Shown: in pieces, positions 6,516-8,079 of the stretch
Position numbering within the stretch: position 1 is the first letter of the stretch
Layout: each line of letters begins with the position of its first letter
Assembly (NCBI GenBank): GCA_012032855.1
Contig: JAAUQA010000131.1
Coordinates: 1-8,079 of the forward strand
Length of the DNA stretch: 8,079 nt
From: Candidatus Competibacteraceae bacterium
Lineage (GTDB): Bacteria; Pseudomonadota; Gammaproteobacteria; Competibacterales; Competibacteraceae
Reading direction: 5' to 3'
Program-made: the position numbers and the translations under genes
Notes under the pieces: generated by a model
The model's input: only the letters and a program-made list of their open reading frames with translations
Databases searched by the model: none
What the model was told of the DNA's origin: nothing

Positions 6516-8033
6516 ATGAATTTTTTAAATAAACCCTTTTTCTCTAGGTGTAAATTCTCAGAAAGTTGGAGATGCATCATAGGTATCGGCTTCTGGCTTA
6601 GCCTCTCGGTTCTGTCTCTCACCACCCAAGCAAGTCCTGACATGCTGCATTCGACTCAGGCTGATCTTGCCAGTGTCGCCCAAAACGTACATACCGGTGG
6701 TGGGCTGCTGGTTTCCGGTGTGGAACTTGATCAATTCGGGCCTGCCGAATTGGAATTGGAACGCTTTACCGTGTTTGCGCCGGATGTACAGATTGTCGTC
6801 GACGATGATGATTATTCCGTTGAACCACCGAACACGCTTTATTTTCGTGGAGTAGTCGCGGGGATGCCCAACTCCATCGTGGTTTTGGCGATACCGGAAC
6901 AAGGGCCAATACGGGGCATGATCACCGATGAATCGGGAAGCTGGGTTCTGCAGGAGAACCAGAAAAGCGTTGGAGGCGGGCTAGCGTCGCGCAAAGTGAC
7001 CCAAGAGGAACAAACAAATTTGCCTTCTTTTGAGTGTGGTGCTGACAGGCTGGGTCGCCATACGACCGGCATTGATCCCTTGCAATTTCATCAGCAAAAC
7101 GACTTTCATGTCGCCGAATTGGCCGCGAATGTAACGCATACGGCCCGCCTAGCGATTGATACCGACTACGAATACTATGCCCAGTTTAATAACCAGAACG
7201 ACGCGTTGGCGTACTTGGGCGATCTAATCGCTTATTCTTCAACAGCCTACGAGCGGGAAACCAACACGAATTTGGTGATCGGTTGGAGTCGCTTATTCAC
7301 GACAACCAACGACCCCTGGTCTGCAACGGATTGCTGTAACGGACAAAATGGGTCCCTGGAAAATGTAGCCGCTTTATGGCAGAGCACAGCTACGCTACAA
7401 GCCGTTAATCGTTCACTTGTCCATTTTATCAGTGGTAAGGTGTTGCCGGGAGGATCCCTATGCGGATGTGCTTATGTTGGAGTCCTTTGCAACGGCACGT
7501 ACGGATACGGCGTTAGTCATGGTATTAGTGGCTCGTTTAACATTAATAGTCCACAGGTGCTATGGGACAGCGTGGTGGTAGCCCACGAAATCGGGCACAA
7601 TTTCAATTCACCTCACACTCAAGACTATTGCGGTGTGGGCGGCGTTTCTGACCCCGTTGACCTGTGTGTCAACAGCGGGAATCTCCAAAACTTTTGTGGC
7701 ACGTCGCGGGGATTACCCGGGCAGAATAGTCTGACAGGCGGCACTCCCGGCCAAGGAAACGGTACGATCATGAGTTATTGTCATCTCTTATCTCCCGGCA
7801 TGTCCAATACCAGTTTTACTTTTGGAACGGACCACATCTACGGCGTTGATGCAGATCGGGTACCGGCGGTCATGAGAAGTCATGTGCTGCAGGTGGCTGC
7901 GCAGAACCCGCAATGCCTGGCTTTAGAAACCACTATGCCTACTCCACCGTCAAGTCCTACAGGTTTATCAGCCAGCGATGGCACCTTTACGGATAAGGTT
8001 CGAGTAAACTTGGAACAGCGTTTCAGGAGCTGA
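6516..8033 (+). CDS. Secreted reprolysin-like (M12-type) zinc metalloprotease, frameshifted before its C-terminal tail
   Basis: Residues 1 to about 40 form a signal peptide (core CIIGIGFWLSLSVLSL, likely cut after TQA). A prodomain of about 160 residues follows, ending near SFECGAD; its Cys174 could act as a cysteine switch that caps the zinc until activation. The catalytic domain (about 205-465) contains the extended zinc motif HEIGHNFNSPH, with zinc ligands H357, H361 and H367 and catalytic base E358, then the methionine turn IMSYCH (M419), which together define a metzincin. Many Cys residues around the site (DCCNG, CGCAYVGVLC, QDYCG, NFCG) suggest disulfide bonds, as expected for an extracellular enzyme. 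The role is probably degradation of external protein. After a Pro/Ser linker, PTGLSASDGTFTDKVRV begins a fibronectin type III-like domain, but the frame breaks at residue 497 and ends in an unrelated NLEQRFRS. The next feature shows the true continuation. Confidence 0.88.
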   Translation: MNFLNKPFFSRCKFSESWRCIIGIGFWLSLSVLSLTTQASPDMLHSTQADLASVAQNVHTGGGLLVSGVELDQFGPAELELERFTVFAPDVQIVVDDDDYSVEPPNTLYFRGVVAGMPNSIVVLAIPEQGPIRGMITDESGSWVLQENQKSVGGGLASRKVTQEEQTNLPSFECGADRLGRHTTGIDPLQFHQQNDFHVAELAANVTHTARLAIDTDYEYYAQFNNQNDALAYLGDLIAYSSTAYERETNTNLVIGWSRLFTTTNDPWSATDCCNGQNGSLENVAALWQSTATLQAVNRSLVHFISGKVLPGGSLCGCAYVGVLCNGTYGYGVSHGISGSFNINSPQVLWDSVVVAHEIGHNFNSPHTQDYCGVGGVSDPVDLCVNSGNLQNFCGTSRGLPGQNSLTGGTPGQGNGTIMSYCHLLSPGMSNTSFTFGTDHIYGVDADRVPAVMRSHVLQVAAQNPQCLALETTMPTPPSSPTGLSASDGTFTDKVRVNLEQRFRS

Positions 8034-8079
8034 TTCCTATCCAATTCATCGGTGCACTAGCACGTCCACAGCCAGCTGC
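8008..8079 (+). pseudogene. Frameshifted continuation of the metalloprotease: fibronectin type III-like domain, runs off the window
   Basis: Dropping one A from the AAA at 8006-8008 joins DKVRV to TWNSVSGADSYPIHR and CTSTSTASC, a typical fibronectin type III strand pattern (VRVTWNSVSGAxSYxIxR). This frame stays open to the last base of the window, so the gene continues beyond it, probably with further domain sequence. The evidence for a single inserted base is strong. Whether it is a real mutation or a base-calling error cannot be told from the sequence alone. Confidence 0.75.

Noticed and set aside
1..8079. CRISPR array, tRNA, rRNA, insertion sequence or phage attachment site
   Set aside because: No regularly spaced repeats, cloverleaf-like sequence, transposase, integrase or terminal inverted repeats were seen by eye on either strand.

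Overview
The window looks like chromosomal DNA of a free-living, probably aquatic gammaproteobacterium. Evidence for this is the type of secreted and envelope proteins (signal-peptide phosphoesterase, lipobox protein, secreted metzincin with a fibronectin-type tail), the moderate GC content by eye and the ATG-dominated starts. The assignment is an inference from protein style only; there is no rRNA, tRNA or other marker gene in the window. I see no CRISPR array, insertion sequence or phage genes.

Layout. (1) 54-1727, minus strand: an exported calcineurin-like metallophosphoesterase with N- and C-terminal accessory domains. A stem-loop lies just past its stop (10-32), and a perfect 19-bp inverted repeat, probably an operator, lies 63 bp upstream of its start (1790-1808). 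(2) A divergent gap, 1728-2014. (3) 2015-3997, plus strand: a fused-subunit acyl-CoA:acetate/3-ketoacid CoA-transferase of the YdiF/Pct type, with an unusual C-terminal extension of about 135 residues. (4) 3998-5661, plus strand: the wreck of an SF1 (UvrD-like) helicase with an ankyrin-like C-terminal region. It lacks its Walker A part, has an in-frame amber codon, carries a changed Walker B residue and has an internal deletion that shifts frame. It begins directly at the CoA-transferase stop codon. (5) 5730-6349, plus strand: a rhodanese-like lipoprotein with a CxxxxCW active-site loop, broken by one missing base in an A run. (6) 6516 to the window end, plus strand: a secreted reprolysin-like (M12-type) zinc metalloprotease whose fibronectin type III tail is thrown out of frame by one extra A near 8006-8008 and then stays open to the window edge.

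The two left-hand genes look intact, while all three loci right of 3998 are disrupted. The helicase has clear multi-step decay. The other two carry single-base indels in short A runs, which could be real mutations or base-calling errors. There is no sign of a shared pathway: the genes look like neighbours, each with its own job. I found no convincing novel multi-gene system. The most informative points are the decayed helicase, the CoA-transferase extension, the operator-like palindrome and the two repairable frameshifts.
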